Positions 24,701-31,767 of a stretch of DNA of 40,466 nt are shown here, one piece after another (positions within the stretch are counted from its first letter, which is position 1; each line of letters begins with the position of its first letter). The translations under genes and the position numbers were made by a program. The notes under the pieces are model-generated. The model saw only the letters and a program-made list of their open reading frames with translations. It made no database searches and was not told where the DNA came from. Source of the DNA: an uncultured Brevibacillus sp. (GTDB lineage: Bacteria; Bacillota; Bacilli; Brevibacillales; Brevibacillaceae); the NCBI GenBank assembly GCA_946402065.1, contig CAMIVR010000033.1, positions 1-40,466 of the forward strand. Reading direction: 5' to 3'.

Positions 24701-26081
24701 CAGCGTGATCTGCCAGCTTGCTCGTATTCACAACAGCATCAAGTAGATGTTGGTTCTCAATAATTTGGCCGTTGAGATGGACTGCTTCCACGGAACGATT
24801 GGCCAGCTTCTCTTTGGTCACGGCTCCGTCCTGAATGTGTGCCGTCTGGATCGAATCAGCGATGATGTGATGACTGGTGACGCTCTCCGTCGCCAGCTTT
24901 TCCGTCGTGACGGCGTGATCCGCAATTTTCTTGTTGGTGACTTGCTGATCGCCGATTTTTTTATGTGTCACAGCCGAATTCTCGATGTGTCGGGTCTGGA
25001 TGGCATTTGACCGCACGTGATATTCATTGATCGTCTCCGGAGCGAGAATATCGGCAGTGACGGCGTTGTCAGCGAGATGCTGCTGCACAATCGCCCGGTT
25101 GGCGATTTTGTCTGTCGTAATCGCATCTTTGGTGACATGATCTTCTCTAATACTGTTCATCGCAATGTTTTCACCGTGTACGACGAACTCGCCGAGATGT
25201 CGATTCTGGATAGCCTTGGCCCGGACATGATAGCTGTCGACAGACTCTTCATTCAATTTCTCTCCGGTAACCGCGGCGTTGCGCAGCTTATCGGTGGTTA
25301 CGGCTCCATCTGCGATTTTGGCGGTATTGATCACGCTGTTTTCCAGATTGATTGTCTGAATTGCTCCCGGTCTGATTTTATCCGATGTAATAGCTTGATC
25401 CTGAATCAGCTCCGTCGTAATCGCCTGCGGGTGAATATGTTTGGCCTCGATTGACTGTTCCTCAATTTTCATCGCATCAATCGTCTTATCCGCCAGTTTT
25501 TCACTTGTGATGCTGTTGTTCTTCAGCTTTTCCCCGGTTATGGATCGATCCTGCAATTTTTTACCAGAAATGGCATTGTCGGCAATATGCCCTTCTTCAA
25601 TCGCCCCCAAGCCAATTTTTGTTGAGAGGACGCTTTGATCAGCCAGCTTGGTGCTGTCCACGGCATAATCCTTTATCAGACTGGTATCGATACTCCCCTG
25701 CCTGATTTTCGTTTCGTCAATCGCCCGGCTGGCGATTTTCTCGTTCGTTATGGCGTGATCCGTAATGTCATCTGTATATATAAAGGAATGCGCTCTGTCG
25801 TTTGTTCGTTCCTTGACGATGGAGGAGAATGACTTCTGGTTGGATGATACAGTCCCCTTTGGCACCATTTGCAAGGGTGGAAAAATGGCCACATTCTTTT
25901 TCGACTTGCTCTTGGGCTCCGGTTTTTCCGGGGGCGGGAGCTCAATCACCTCTTTCTCCCGACGGAATTCTTCTTCGACATTGTCTAGCCAGTCCAGATC
26001 GATATCATGATCAAGAGTGTATAAGGGATCTTGTCTGCTTTTTTTGGTTTTACCCGATTTCCTTTGATTTTGTCTTGCCAT
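21792..26081 (-). CDS. giant decapeptide-repeat protein with WIAG-like tail domain
   Basis: A 1429-residue protein in four parts. Residues 1-107 are polar, basic then acidic, with no signal peptide. Residues 108-1237 are 113 uninterrupted 10-residue repeats, consensus D-x-A-V-T-T-E-K-L-x, with V/I at position 4 and L/I/V at position 9. Residues 1238-1329 are a beta-rich domain with CYASLQSQ and HWIATG, resembling the WIAG-tail domain and the terminal domains of some phage tail fibres. Residues 1330-1429 are acidic and disordered. Repeats of this period suit a beta-helix or fibre. Lack of a signal peptide fits a spore-surface, phage-derived or cytoplasmically assembled fibre; this is inference. 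The start ATG has a moderate site (GGAAGGTAGTCAT). The gene is single, between two terminators. Confidence 0.88.
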   Translation of the reverse strand: MARQNQRKSGKTKKSRQDPLYTLDHDIDLDWLDNVEEEFRREKEVIELPPPEKPEPKSKSKKNVAIFPPLQMVPKGTVSSNQKSFSSIVKERTNDRAHSFIYTDDITDHAITNEKIASRAIDETKIRQGSIDTSLIKDYAVDSTKLADQSVLSTKIGLGAIEEGHIADNAISGKKLQDRSITGEKLKNNSITSEKLADKTIDAMKIEEQSIEAKHIHPQAITTELIQDQAITSDKIRPGAIQTINLENSVINTAKIADGAVTTDKLRNAAVTGEKLNEESVDSYHVRAKAIQNRHLGEFVVHGENIAMNSIREDHVTKDAITTDKIANRAIVQQHLADNAVTADILAPETINEYHVRSNAIQTRHIENSAVTHKKIGDQQVTNKKIADHAVTTEKLATESVTSHHIIADSIQTAHIQDGAVTKEKLANRSVEAVHLNGQIIENQHLLDAVVNTSKLADHAVTSSKLAPDVISTAKLKDASVTNVKLADSVITSTKLAEEAIQSAHLSRSAVTGKHLAPLSVFAHHVAPQAIGNEQLQDQAVSSEKLANHAVTTEKLADGSVDGTKLAVNAVDKQQLVDHAVTRDKLDDMAVTKEKLAYQSIDGSKLEFGAIDTDHLADGIVTQQKLAQHSILSHHLGNEVVDTIHISEKAITTDKLIESAVTTEKLFDQAVTKEKLADHCVDGTKLSPQAVDTEHLVDGAVTREKLANQTIHSQHIALQAIVTKHLGKRSVTTEKLQDQAVTAEKIQDLAVTTEKLQDHAVTTEKLRDHAVTTEKLQDRSITTTKLQDQAVTVGKIQNLAVTTEKLSDHAVTSDKIKDQAITAEKIQDQAITAEKLQDLVVSANKLHDYAVVTEKLQDHAVTTEKLRDHAVTTEKLQDRSITTTKLQDQVISADKIQNHAVTTEKLSDQVVASEKIKDHAVTAEKLQDHSVTAEKLQDDAVTTAKLKDYAVVTEKLQDHAVTTEKLQDHSVTTEKLLDYAVSTEKLQDDAVTTAKLQDYVITSEKIHNLAVTTGKLSDQVVTTEKIKDYAVTADKLHDHTVTTEKLQDSSITTEKLQDQVVTTGKLHDASITTEKLDNRAVTSEKLQELAVATEHIRDGAITAEKIHNQAVTAEKIHDQAVTAEKLQDGVVTTEKLQDQAVTTGKLRERSITTEKLKDHVVTTAKLKDHVVTTEKLKDRSVTTEKVKDQSITTEKLKDLSISTDKLQDGAVTGEKVASAVISSEHLSDGSITPEKLTFNPIQTDMRQPVIQQFGIVAFTIRASDSATTVTVSFTTPYQASNCVIVAMTNHKDCYASLQSQSSSSAVIRVARKQPGAKISGVLHWIATGQQLGESKEVLGEPEANTATGGEAKEPGSIADETQASDAIDRLDAEQIAQDATETPDNNEARMDESANNQQDNIQTAKPSAEEGKAEDMAKSQSVQPDAQDG
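22371..25760 (-). repeat. 113 tandem 30-bp coding repeats
   Basis: Every repeat is exactly 30 bases, in frame, with no insertion or deletion. The 5' half (from 25760 down to about 23900) is diverse, with many His-containing variants; the 3' half is much more uniform (AVTTEKLQD), which suggests newer expansion. Confidence 0.95.
23414..23822 (-). repeat. 300-bp higher-order duplication within the repeat array
   Basis: Bases 23443-23522 and 23743-23822 are identical over 80 bases, and 23414-23522 differs from the copy exactly 300 bases away at only two positions. The encoded three-repeat block beginning DHAVTTEKLR occurs twice, ten decapeptides apart, and weaker copies continue the same 10-repeat period to the right and left. 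Confidence 0.85.
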
Positions 26082-26191
26082 ATGACTACCTTCCCTTCCC
26101 TTTCCTTCTCACCCTCTCCGATGTCATGTTCAGCATATTCACCAGCCCATACGTCGGGCACAGTTCGGCAAAAAAATAGGCATTTACGAAC

Positions 26192-26221
26192 AAAAAAACT
26201 GACGAGATTATCCCGCCAGTT
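26192..26221 (-). terminator. intrinsic terminator of the FtsH-like operon
   Basis: Stem AACTGGCGGGA / TCTCGTCAGTT (11 pairs including wobbles), 3-base loop, then T5 or more on the minus strand; it includes the stop codon of the protease gene. Confidence 0.85.
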
Positions 26222-27710
26222 CCCCCGGTGATTTTATTTCCTTTAACATTGCGCGAAAGCCTTCGCCATGGACGACTTCGTTTTCCAGCAAGATGTCCAG
26301 TGTCTTGATGAACACTTTGTCATGCTTGCTGAGCAACGATCTCGTCCGCTCCACAAGCAGTTCGAGAATCCGGTTCACTTCATCGCTGATCTTGGTTTTA
26401 TCGACGTACTGCAGATGGACGATACCCAGCTCTGACATGCCGCTTTGAACGATCTCCTGGGCCATCCCCAACGCCTGCTCGAAATCGTTTTTGGAACCGG
26501 TGCTTCTGCCGCCGTAATAGATTTCTTCGGCTACGGCACCGCCGAGGCACACCATGATTTGCTTTTCCAACGCCTCTTTCGTGTACAGATAGCGGTCTTC
26601 CAGCGGATTTTGTCTGACGTAGCCAAGCGCCTGTCCACGCGGACTGAGCGTGACCTGGGAGACCGACCCCGGGCGGACGCGCTCGCTGACGATCGCATGA
26701 CCGATTTCGTGCAACGCGACGCGTTTTTTCTCTTCCAACGATGCCTCGCGGTCCACCTTTTCACCGAGCATCACCTTGTCGACAGCGAAGTCGAAGTGAC
26801 GCGCGGCAATCTGCTCAGCCTGATCCCGCATCGCATAGATCGCCGCTTCATTGGCGACGCTCTCTAGCTGCGCTCCGGAAAAGCCGAACGTCTCTTGGGC
26901 GATTTTCCCCAAATTCACGTCATCGGCGAGCGGCTTCTCCGCCGTATGAATGGTCAAAATTTGCTCGCGCGCTGCCTTGTCAGGCAGATCGACGACGATG
27001 TGGCGGTCAAACCTGCCTGGCCGCAGCAATGCCGGATCGAGCATATCTTTGCGGTTCGTCGCGGCGATGATCAGGATGCGCGGTTTTTCCTGCGTCGTGA
27101 TGCCATCCATTTCCGTCAGCAGCTGGTTCAGCGTCTGGTCGTACTCCTTTTGCTGCTGACCGTCGCGTTTGCCGCCGATGACATCGATTTCATCAATGAA
27201 AATGATCCCGTTATCCTGCCCGTTCTTCTCCGCTTGCGTCCGCACTTCAGTAAACAGCTCGCGGACACGCTGCGCCCCGACTCCGACGTACATTTCCACG
27301 AATTGCGAGCCGGACGCAGCGACAAACGCAGAATTCGTGTAGTTGGCGGCTGCTTTGGCCATCAATGTCTTACCCGTTCCCGGCGGCCCGGTCAGCAGCA
27401 CCCCTTTAATCGGGCGGATGCCGTACTGCTTGATTTTGTCCTTGTGGATAAGAAAATCAAGCGCTTCCTTCAGTTCCGTTTTGGCCCGCTGCTGTCCGCC
27501 GATATCGACGAATTGCAGGTTCGTCTTCGGCACACTGTTTTTGCCAACCTTGCTGCGTGAACCAAGCCGCAGGTTGCCTTGACGCGAGAGCATGTAAAAA
27601 ATCCCTCCGAGCAACGCAGCGAAGAACAGAAACGGCAGGATGTTCATCCCGATGAAATACATGAAGATCAGCAGGCCGGGAATCGCGCCAAATAGAATTT
27701 CTTTACGCAC
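26208..27710 (-). CDS. short FtsH-like AAA+ zinc metalloprotease
   Basis: A 500-residue membrane AAA+ protease. Walker A is GPPGTGKT (108-115), Walker B IIFIDEID (169-176), the second region of homology ends in RPGRFDR (230-236), and the zinc site is HEIGH (334-338) with Asp409 (GSKNDFEQAL) as third ligand, so both activities look intact. It differs from housekeeping FtsH (about 600-650 residues) in the N-terminus: residues 7-40 form two hydrophobic segments with almost no loop, so the usual extracytoplasmic domain of about 75 residues is missing, and the C-terminus is short. The GTG start at 27710 overlaps the end of the upstream gene by 8 bases, with GGGGTGA before it, so translation is coupled. 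A specialised paralogue, perhaps for sporulation or stress; substrate unknown. Confidence 0.9.
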   Translation of the reverse strand: MRKEILFGAIPGLLIFMYFIGMNILPFLFFAALLGGIFYMLSRQGNLRLGSRSKVGKNSVPKTNLQFVDIGGQQRAKTELKEALDFLIHKDKIKQYGIRPIKGVLLTGPPGTGKTLMAKAAANYTNSAFVAASGSQFVEMYVGVGAQRVRELFTEVRTQAEKNGQDNGIIFIDEIDVIGGKRDGQQQKEYDQTLNQLLTEMDGITTQEKPRILIIAATNRKDMLDPALLRPGRFDRHIVVDLPDKAAREQILTIHTAEKPLADDVNLGKIAQETFGFSGAQLESVANEAAIYAMRDQAEQIAARHFDFAVDKVMLGEKVDREASLEEKKRVALHEIGHAIVSERVRPGSVSQVTLSPRGQALGYVRQNPLEDRYLYTKEALEKQIMVCLGGAVAEEIYYGGRSTGSKNDFEQALGMAQEIVQSGMSELGIVHLQYVDKTKISDEVNRILELLVERTRSLLSKHDKVFIKTLDILLENEVVHGEGFRAMLKEIKSPGELAG

Positions 27711-28233
27711 GCTGCGTCACCCCGCTTTGTTCTTGAAGCCGGGGAATCATCGCAAAGTAATCCTCAGCCCCATTCTTCAAGTAGATATAGATCGTCGTCT
27801 CATCGATTTTCGCGATTGCCTGTTCAAGGTGATGCGACGTCTTCAGATCGGCCATCAATTCAGGAATTTTACTGTACTGATGCAGCTCGACAGCTTCGTT
27901 TAAAGCGAACTGCTGATCAGCCATCACCTGTTTCAGATTGGCACCCTGGTTGGTGAGCTGGATATCCAATTTTTTGTCGGAAATCAGCTTGTCAGCAGCT
28001 TTCAGAAGCGTTTTATATTCATCAGGGAACACGTCCGGTTTGGTCACATGCAGTTGCAGCAGCACTTGATCTTTCGATACTTGCAAGTTCACCAATTGTG
28101 CTGAAGTCATCTGTTCGACTTCTTTACGCAACGGTTCTTCCACTTGTGCTTTTTGGTACAAGAACCAGCAGCCGAACAGGAGAGTCAACGTTGCCACAAA
28201 AGATAACAGCATTGGCATTTTTCGTACTTGCAC
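27703..28233 (-). CDS. membrane-anchored extracytoplasmic protein coupled to the FtsH-like protease
   Basis: A 176-residue protein with one N-terminal membrane helix (about 8-26, LLSFVATLTLLFGCWFLY) and about 145 residues outside, mainly charged alpha/beta sequence. I recognise no family. The GTG start is 10 bases after AAGGAGG. Its stop overlaps the protease start by 8 bases, so the two proteins are probably made in a fixed ratio. Since the protease lacks the usual extracytoplasmic domain, this protein may supply it in trans as an adaptor or inhibitor; that is inference from gene arrangement and topology. Confidence 0.8.
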   Translation of the reverse strand: MQVRKMPMLLSFVATLTLLFGCWFLYQKAQVEEPLRKEVEQMTSAQLVNLQVSKDQVLLQLHVTKPDVFPDEYKTLLKAADKLISDKKLDIQLTNQGANLKQVMADQQFALNEAVELHQYSKIPELMADLKTSHHLEQAIAKIDETTIYIYLKNGAEDYFAMIPRLQEQSGVTQRA

Positions 28234-28506
28234 CTGTATCTCCCCTCCTTGCTAGTAACATCCCTATACGATATACGATGCTCAACGATTACTAGTATAT
28301 CATGTTCGTATATCAAACCTGAAAGGTAGTTGTTGTCAGCGCAAGCAAAGTCCGATCATGCCTGAGCAAGACCGGACTGTGTGGAAATCGGCAGGCACAT
28401 ATCAACTATAATTATGTAGGTAACTTTCTATAATCAATTTACATTTCTGAAGAAAATCCTTCCGTTCTGTGCTATGATAGGCCAAAAACGAAAGAGGGAC
28501 GTCTTT

Positions 28507-29070
28507 ATGCCGCGATTATTTGGCGATCGGATCATGCTGCGCGAATACCAGAAAGATGATTTGCCGTATATGCGGATGTGGGTGAATAATCCCGATGTCG
28601 TTGTCAATTTATCGGATATTTTTCTCTATCCTCATAGTGTGAAGGAAACCGAACAATTTCTCCAGTCCATGCTTGAAGGCAGCAGCGAAATGAAAGGCTT
28701 TGTGATTGCTGACAAGGCAACGGAGGAGTATATCGGCCAGATCGATCTGGTCAAAACGGATTGGAAAAACAGACTGGTCACCATGGGAATTGTCATCGGG
28801 AATCCCGGCTTGCAGGGGAAGGGTTATGGCGCCGAGGCGATTATGCTGCTGCAGGATTTTGTCTTCAACCGAATGAACATGAATAAACTTGAACTCAATG
28901 TTCACGATTTCAATCAGAAGGCGTATCGATGCTACGTGAAATGCGGCTTTGTGGAAGAGGGACGCATCCGCCAGCGGTACTTCGTCAATGGCCGCTATAC
29001 CGATACGATTGTCATGGGGATACTAAAAGCGGAGTATGAGAAAAGACAACAGCAATCTCTTGGCAGATAA
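28507..29070 (+). CDS. GNAT family N-acetyltransferase (RimJ/SpeG-like)
   Basis: A 187-residue acetyltransferase. The acetyl-CoA pyrophosphate loop is NPGLQGKGYGAEAI (Q-x-x-G-x-G form), and the C-terminal NQKAYRCYVKCGFVEEGR is the usual beta5-alpha4 segment of ribosomal-protein or polyamine acetyltransferases. The ATG at 28507 follows AGAGGGACGTCTTT; the frame is open to 28474 without a site. An extended -10 (TGCTATGAT) is at about 28478. Single gene on the plus strand, convergent with the anti-sigma gene. Substrate not predictable. Confidence 0.9.
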   Translation: MPRLFGDRIMLREYQKDDLPYMRMWVNNPDVVVNLSDIFLYPHSVKETEQFLQSMLEGSSEMKGFVIADKATEEYIGQIDLVKTDWKNRLVTMGIVIGNPGLQGKGYGAEAIMLLQDFVFNRMNMNKLELNVHDFNQKAYRCYVKCGFVEEGRIRQRYFVNGRYTDTIVMGILKAEYEKRQQQSLGR

Positions 29071-29078
29071 GCGAGATG

Positions 29079-29124
29079 GGCGGGAAAAGACATTTCGCTT
29101 GCGCCTGAAATGACTATTCCCGCC
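29079..29124. terminator. hairpin between convergent genes
   Basis: GGCGGGAA / TTCCCGCC outer stem with an inner CATTTC / GAAATG stem. There is no T-tract on either side, so it may be a pause or protection structure rather than a full terminator. Confidence 0.45.
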
Positions 29125-29164
29125 GCTGCTGTGCCCGCTATTCTACTGACTGTAGGCTATGGCT

Positions 29165-30652
29165 TCATCTGTTTTTGCTTCCTACCGGGAGCTCTGCTCT
29201 CCAATCCAGGTTGTCATATCGTTTCATGACAGCATCCAGCGACAATGTCAGCTGTTTGGGCAACTGCTGCATTCCTTCGATTCTCAGGCTCATCTTGACC
29301 TTTTCTCTGCCCTGTGTGTCCTGCCCGTTCGTCTCAAATGAAGCTCCGGTAACTTGATAACTGTTTCCGTTCCCATCCGTCATTCGCCACCAGTGAGGGT
29401 GGATGTCCGAAATATCCGCCAATGCCGCATCTATTTCCAGAATCGCACGGTTTTTCCTGTCTCCCGGAGAATGAACGGATATCGCTTTAACGGTAAATGT
29501 ATTTTGCTCAAGCGTGTTCGATATGGCCTTCTTCTGCAAATCACTCGGATTAAACGTAAACGATACGTCTACAGGTTCAACCTTGTGTATCGCTTTGAGA
29601 ACAAACGTGTACGGTTTGGCACGGTCAAATGGCACATACGAATCCTTCCAGAGGTAGTGGCCATCCTGTCCAAGGACCTCTCTGTCCTGTGAGACCAGCC
29701 CTTGTGACAGTGCGTTCGCTTGATGCTGCAACGCAATGACGTCTTTGCCCTGTTCATCGACAATCTGGTAATCCAGTTTATACTCCTCGACAAGCAGATT
29801 TGCGGCATGGGCAGGACGCTGTGTCTTCCCGATCAGCCTTTCCGACTTTTGATGTAGCAGACGTTTTGCCTCTGCTGTCCACGACGTTTCCAGGCTTACC
29901 CTGTTTGCGGATGGAGCGAACGTCATATCCTTGAGCACTACCTGCAATCCAAGCGGGGCTGTGTACGCCTGATTAATCGCCAGCTTTTCCGTGGCAGCGG
30001 ACGTTTTATCAAGCTTTACGGGAACCTGCAGCCTCCAATGTCCCTGTACCCCGTTAACTTCCTGTAAGTCGAAAGCAGCTGTCACCCCGGTAGCAGGCCA
30101 CTCATCCTGATCGTTGGTAAAGGAGATGTAGCCGTAGTTTTTGTCATCCGAACCGCTGAACCCGCGCGTTATGTCCGTCCCCTGGGCATCCTGTAACGAA
30201 AATGAATTTTTGCGCGGCGAAGACGTCTCAAATAAGAGATCGGGCGACAGTACAGTTCCATCTTCCTTCCTGATACTGTAGGCAATCACTACCCGAGTCG
30301 GATCGGCAACGATTTCGTGGACGGAAATGGTAATCCCCTGATCCGTTGCAGCCACGTCCGGCATCTGTGCATATCCCTGGATTGCTGCTGTTTGCAAGCC
30401 CTTGTCCTGGTTGGTATGTTCAAAAATCGACTTGATGTAGGCTGCAAATGCCGGGGACAGATATGAACTGATCGATGCCGCCAGCAAAATGGCAGCAACA
30501 GAACTGCCGCAAACTACCGTAAACCGCCTCCACGTCCATCGCTTCTCCGTTTGTGGAAGCATAAAACCGTGCGGCATATTGAATTCAGGCACTTCCTGTT
30601 CATTGGCTACCTTTTTCAAAACATCCGAAATGCGTTGATCCAGCTTAGTCAT
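29165..30652 (-). CDS. DUF4179-type anti-sigma factor
   Basis: A 495-residue protein with a cytoplasmic N-terminus of about 42 residues, one membrane helix (about 43-66, VVCGSSVAAILLAASISSYLS) and a large outside part that starts with the DUF4179-like region (YIKSIFEHTNQDKGLQ; VHEIVADPTRVVIAYSI). Such proteins bind an ECF sigma factor at the membrane and release it on an outside signal. Its ATG overlaps the last 8 bases of the sigma gene (ATGACTAA), the classic coupled arrangement. The signal sensed is unknown. Confidence 0.85.
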   Translation of the reverse strand: MTKLDQRISDVLKKVANEQEVPEFNMPHGFMLPQTEKRWTWRRFTVVCGSSVAAILLAASISSYLSPAFAAYIKSIFEHTNQDKGLQTAAIQGYAQMPDVAATDQGITISVHEIVADPTRVVIAYSIRKEDGTVLSPDLLFETSSPRKNSFSLQDAQGTDITRGFSGSDDKNYGYISFTNDQDEWPATGVTAAFDLQEVNGVQGHWRLQVPVKLDKTSAATEKLAINQAYTAPLGLQVVLKDMTFAPSANRVSLETSWTAEAKRLLHQKSERLIGKTQRPAHAANLLVEEYKLDYQIVDEQGKDVIALQHQANALSQGLVSQDREVLGQDGHYLWKDSYVPFDRAKPYTFVLKAIHKVEPVDVSFTFNPSDLQKKAISNTLEQNTFTVKAISVHSPGDRKNRAILEIDAALADISDIHPHWWRMTDGNGNSYQVTGASFETNGQDTQGREKVKMSLRIEGMQQLPKQLTLSLDAVMKRYDNLDWRAELPVGSKNR

Positions 30653-31211
30653 TTGCCATCACTCCTAACTCGGCGGAATGCGATAGAGAATTTTGGCCCA
30701 AAGCGGCGGCGATTAGCTTCCTTGCTTTGTACAGGCGCGATTTTACCGTCCCCTCGAACACGCCGATAATCCTGGCTATTTCCGCTACGCTAAAGCCCTC
30801 ATAATAGTGCAATACAATCACGGTGCGAAACTTTACATCAAGTGAACATATGGCCTTCCACACTCGCTCCCGTTCCTCCTTGGCGAGTATACTTGCGAGC
30901 GGTGTCCATCGTTCGTCGGCAACCTCCAAATACTCGTCGACCGCTTTTCGCTTGCGGACGAGATTCAGCGAACGATAAATGACCATCCTCGTAAACCAGG
31001 CGCGAAAGGACAAGCCTCGCTTCTCATCAAAGCGCTTTATCGAGCGATACGCTTCGATCAGCCCTTCCTGTACGGCATCATGGGCCAAGTGACTGTCGTT
31101 GACAATCAAGTATGCAGCTCGGTAAGCCGCGCTTACATACGGCTTCACCAGGAGGGCAAAGCTATCGCCATCGCCTAGCTTGCAGCGGGTGATCAATTCC
31201 GGCTCATCCAA
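30645..31211 (-). CDS. ECF-type RNA polymerase sigma factor
   Basis: A 188-residue sigma-70 family protein with only regions 2 and 4. Region 2 includes DAVQEGLIEAYRSIKRFDE and FRAWFTRMVIYRSLN; region 4 includes VIVLHYYEGFSVAEIA and GTVKSRLYKARK, the promoter-reading helix-turn-helix. The start is probably TTG at 31211, because AAAGGAGG lies 7 bases before it and overlaps an upstream in-frame ATG. The gene overlaps the anti-sigma gene by 8 bases. A TGAACC element upstream could be the -35 of an autoregulated promoter. Confidence 0.9.
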   Translation of the reverse strand: MDEPELITRCKLGDGDSFALLVKPYVSAAYRAAYLIVNDSHLAHDAVQEGLIEAYRSIKRFDEKRGLSFRAWFTRMVIYRSLNLVRKRKAVDEYLEVADERWTPLASILAKEERERVWKAICSLDVKFRTVIVLHYYEGFSVAEIARIIGVFEGTVKSRLYKARKLIAAALGQNSLSHSAELGVMAND

Positions 31212-31240
31212 ACCGATCCCTCCTTTCATTTTTTCTCCTT

Positions 31241-31269
31241 ATATTCACACTCAACCCGTTTTCGGTTCA
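31241..31269 (-). promoter_or_regulatory. possible autoregulatory ECF promoter
   Basis: TGAACC (31264-31269, minus strand), the usual ECF -35 core (GAAC), is followed at about 16 bases by a TGAATA stretch. The -10 does not match CGTC/CGTA, so this is only a candidate. Confidence 0.3.
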
Positions 31270-31298
31270 CTGTAAAGGAGAGAAATGAAAAATAACGC

Positions 31299-31333
31299 AA
31301 AAAACCACCTGCTTGTCCAAACAGGTAGTTTTT
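31299..31333. terminator. bidirectional terminator after the HxlR gene
   Basis: AAAAACCACCTG / CAGGTAGTTTTT stem with one mismatch and T-tracts on both strands; the minus-strand reading serves the HxlR gene, which stops at 31356. Confidence 0.8.
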
Positions 31334-31355
31334 CTCTGAATCGTCGTTCGATCCT

Positions 31356-31682
31356 TTATTTATCGGCCCATTGATCGCCCCATACCTGAATCGCATCCAT
31401 CACCGGTTGTAAAGCCTTTCCTTTTTCGGTCAACTCGTATTGAATCCGAACAGGCGTTTCCGGGTACACGTGGCGAGCAATAATGCCGGCTGCCTCCAAC
31501 TCCTTAAACCGCTCTGAGAGCATCCGATCGCTCACATTTGGAATAAGCTCGGAAATGTCCTTGAATCGCTTCGGCTCATCGAGCAACACACGGATGATCA
31601 AACCCGTCCAACGTTTGCCCAGCAATTCAAAGGCACTTTCGAACTTCGGACACAGCTTATGGTCATGATTGTGGTTTCCCAT
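31356..31682 (-). CDS. HxlR family redox regulator (YodB/CatR-like)
   Basis: A 108-residue winged-helix repressor. The N-terminus reads CPKFESAFELLGKRWTG with the Cys at residue 11, matching the redox-active Cys6 of YodB and Cys7 of CatR, which sense quinones and diamide. The second and third cysteines of YodB near the C-terminus are absent, so it is closer to the one-Cys CatR type. The ATG at 31682, 9 bases after GGAG, is preferred over the GTG before it. Its own upstream region has the operator TAACTTGATAAAAGTAAG, and the same site overlaps the doxX promoter, so autoregulation and control of doxX are likely. Confidence 0.9.
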   Translation of the reverse strand: MGNHNHDHKLCPKFESAFELLGKRWTGLIIRVLLDEPKRFKDISELIPNVSDRMLSERFKELEAAGIIARHVYPETPVRIQYELTEKGKALQPVMDAIQVWGDQWADK

Positions 31683-31716
31683 CACTCACCACTCCTTCAA
31701 CACCATTTTAGCACAG

Positions 31717-31734
31717 TAACTTGATAAAAGTAAG
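31717..31734 (-). promoter_or_regulatory. HxlR operator before its own gene
   Basis: TAACTT-GATAA-AAGTAAG, one mismatch from a perfect inverted repeat and nearly the same as the doxX operator. On the minus strand it sits between a weak -35 and an extended -10 (TGCTAAAAT, about 31705-31713). Confidence 0.65.
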
Positions 31735-31767
31735 TTTAATTGAATAGGCGCGAGCAGGATTTTGTTG

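Noticed and set aside
22575-25454. Plus-strand ORFs rich in Leu, Phe, Cys and His across the repeat gene
   Set aside because: They are mirror images of the decapeptide code on the opposite strand, have no ribosome binding sites and no family match.
22371-25760. 30-bp periodicity that could look like a CRISPR or satellite array
   Set aside because: The period equals ten codons, all units are in frame inside one long ORF, and there are no constant repeats separated by unique spacers.
28258-28320. Promoter for the protease operon among the ATATAC-like repeats
   Set aside because: Several TATACT and TTGATA hexamers occur, but none has a 16-18 base spacing to a convincing partner.
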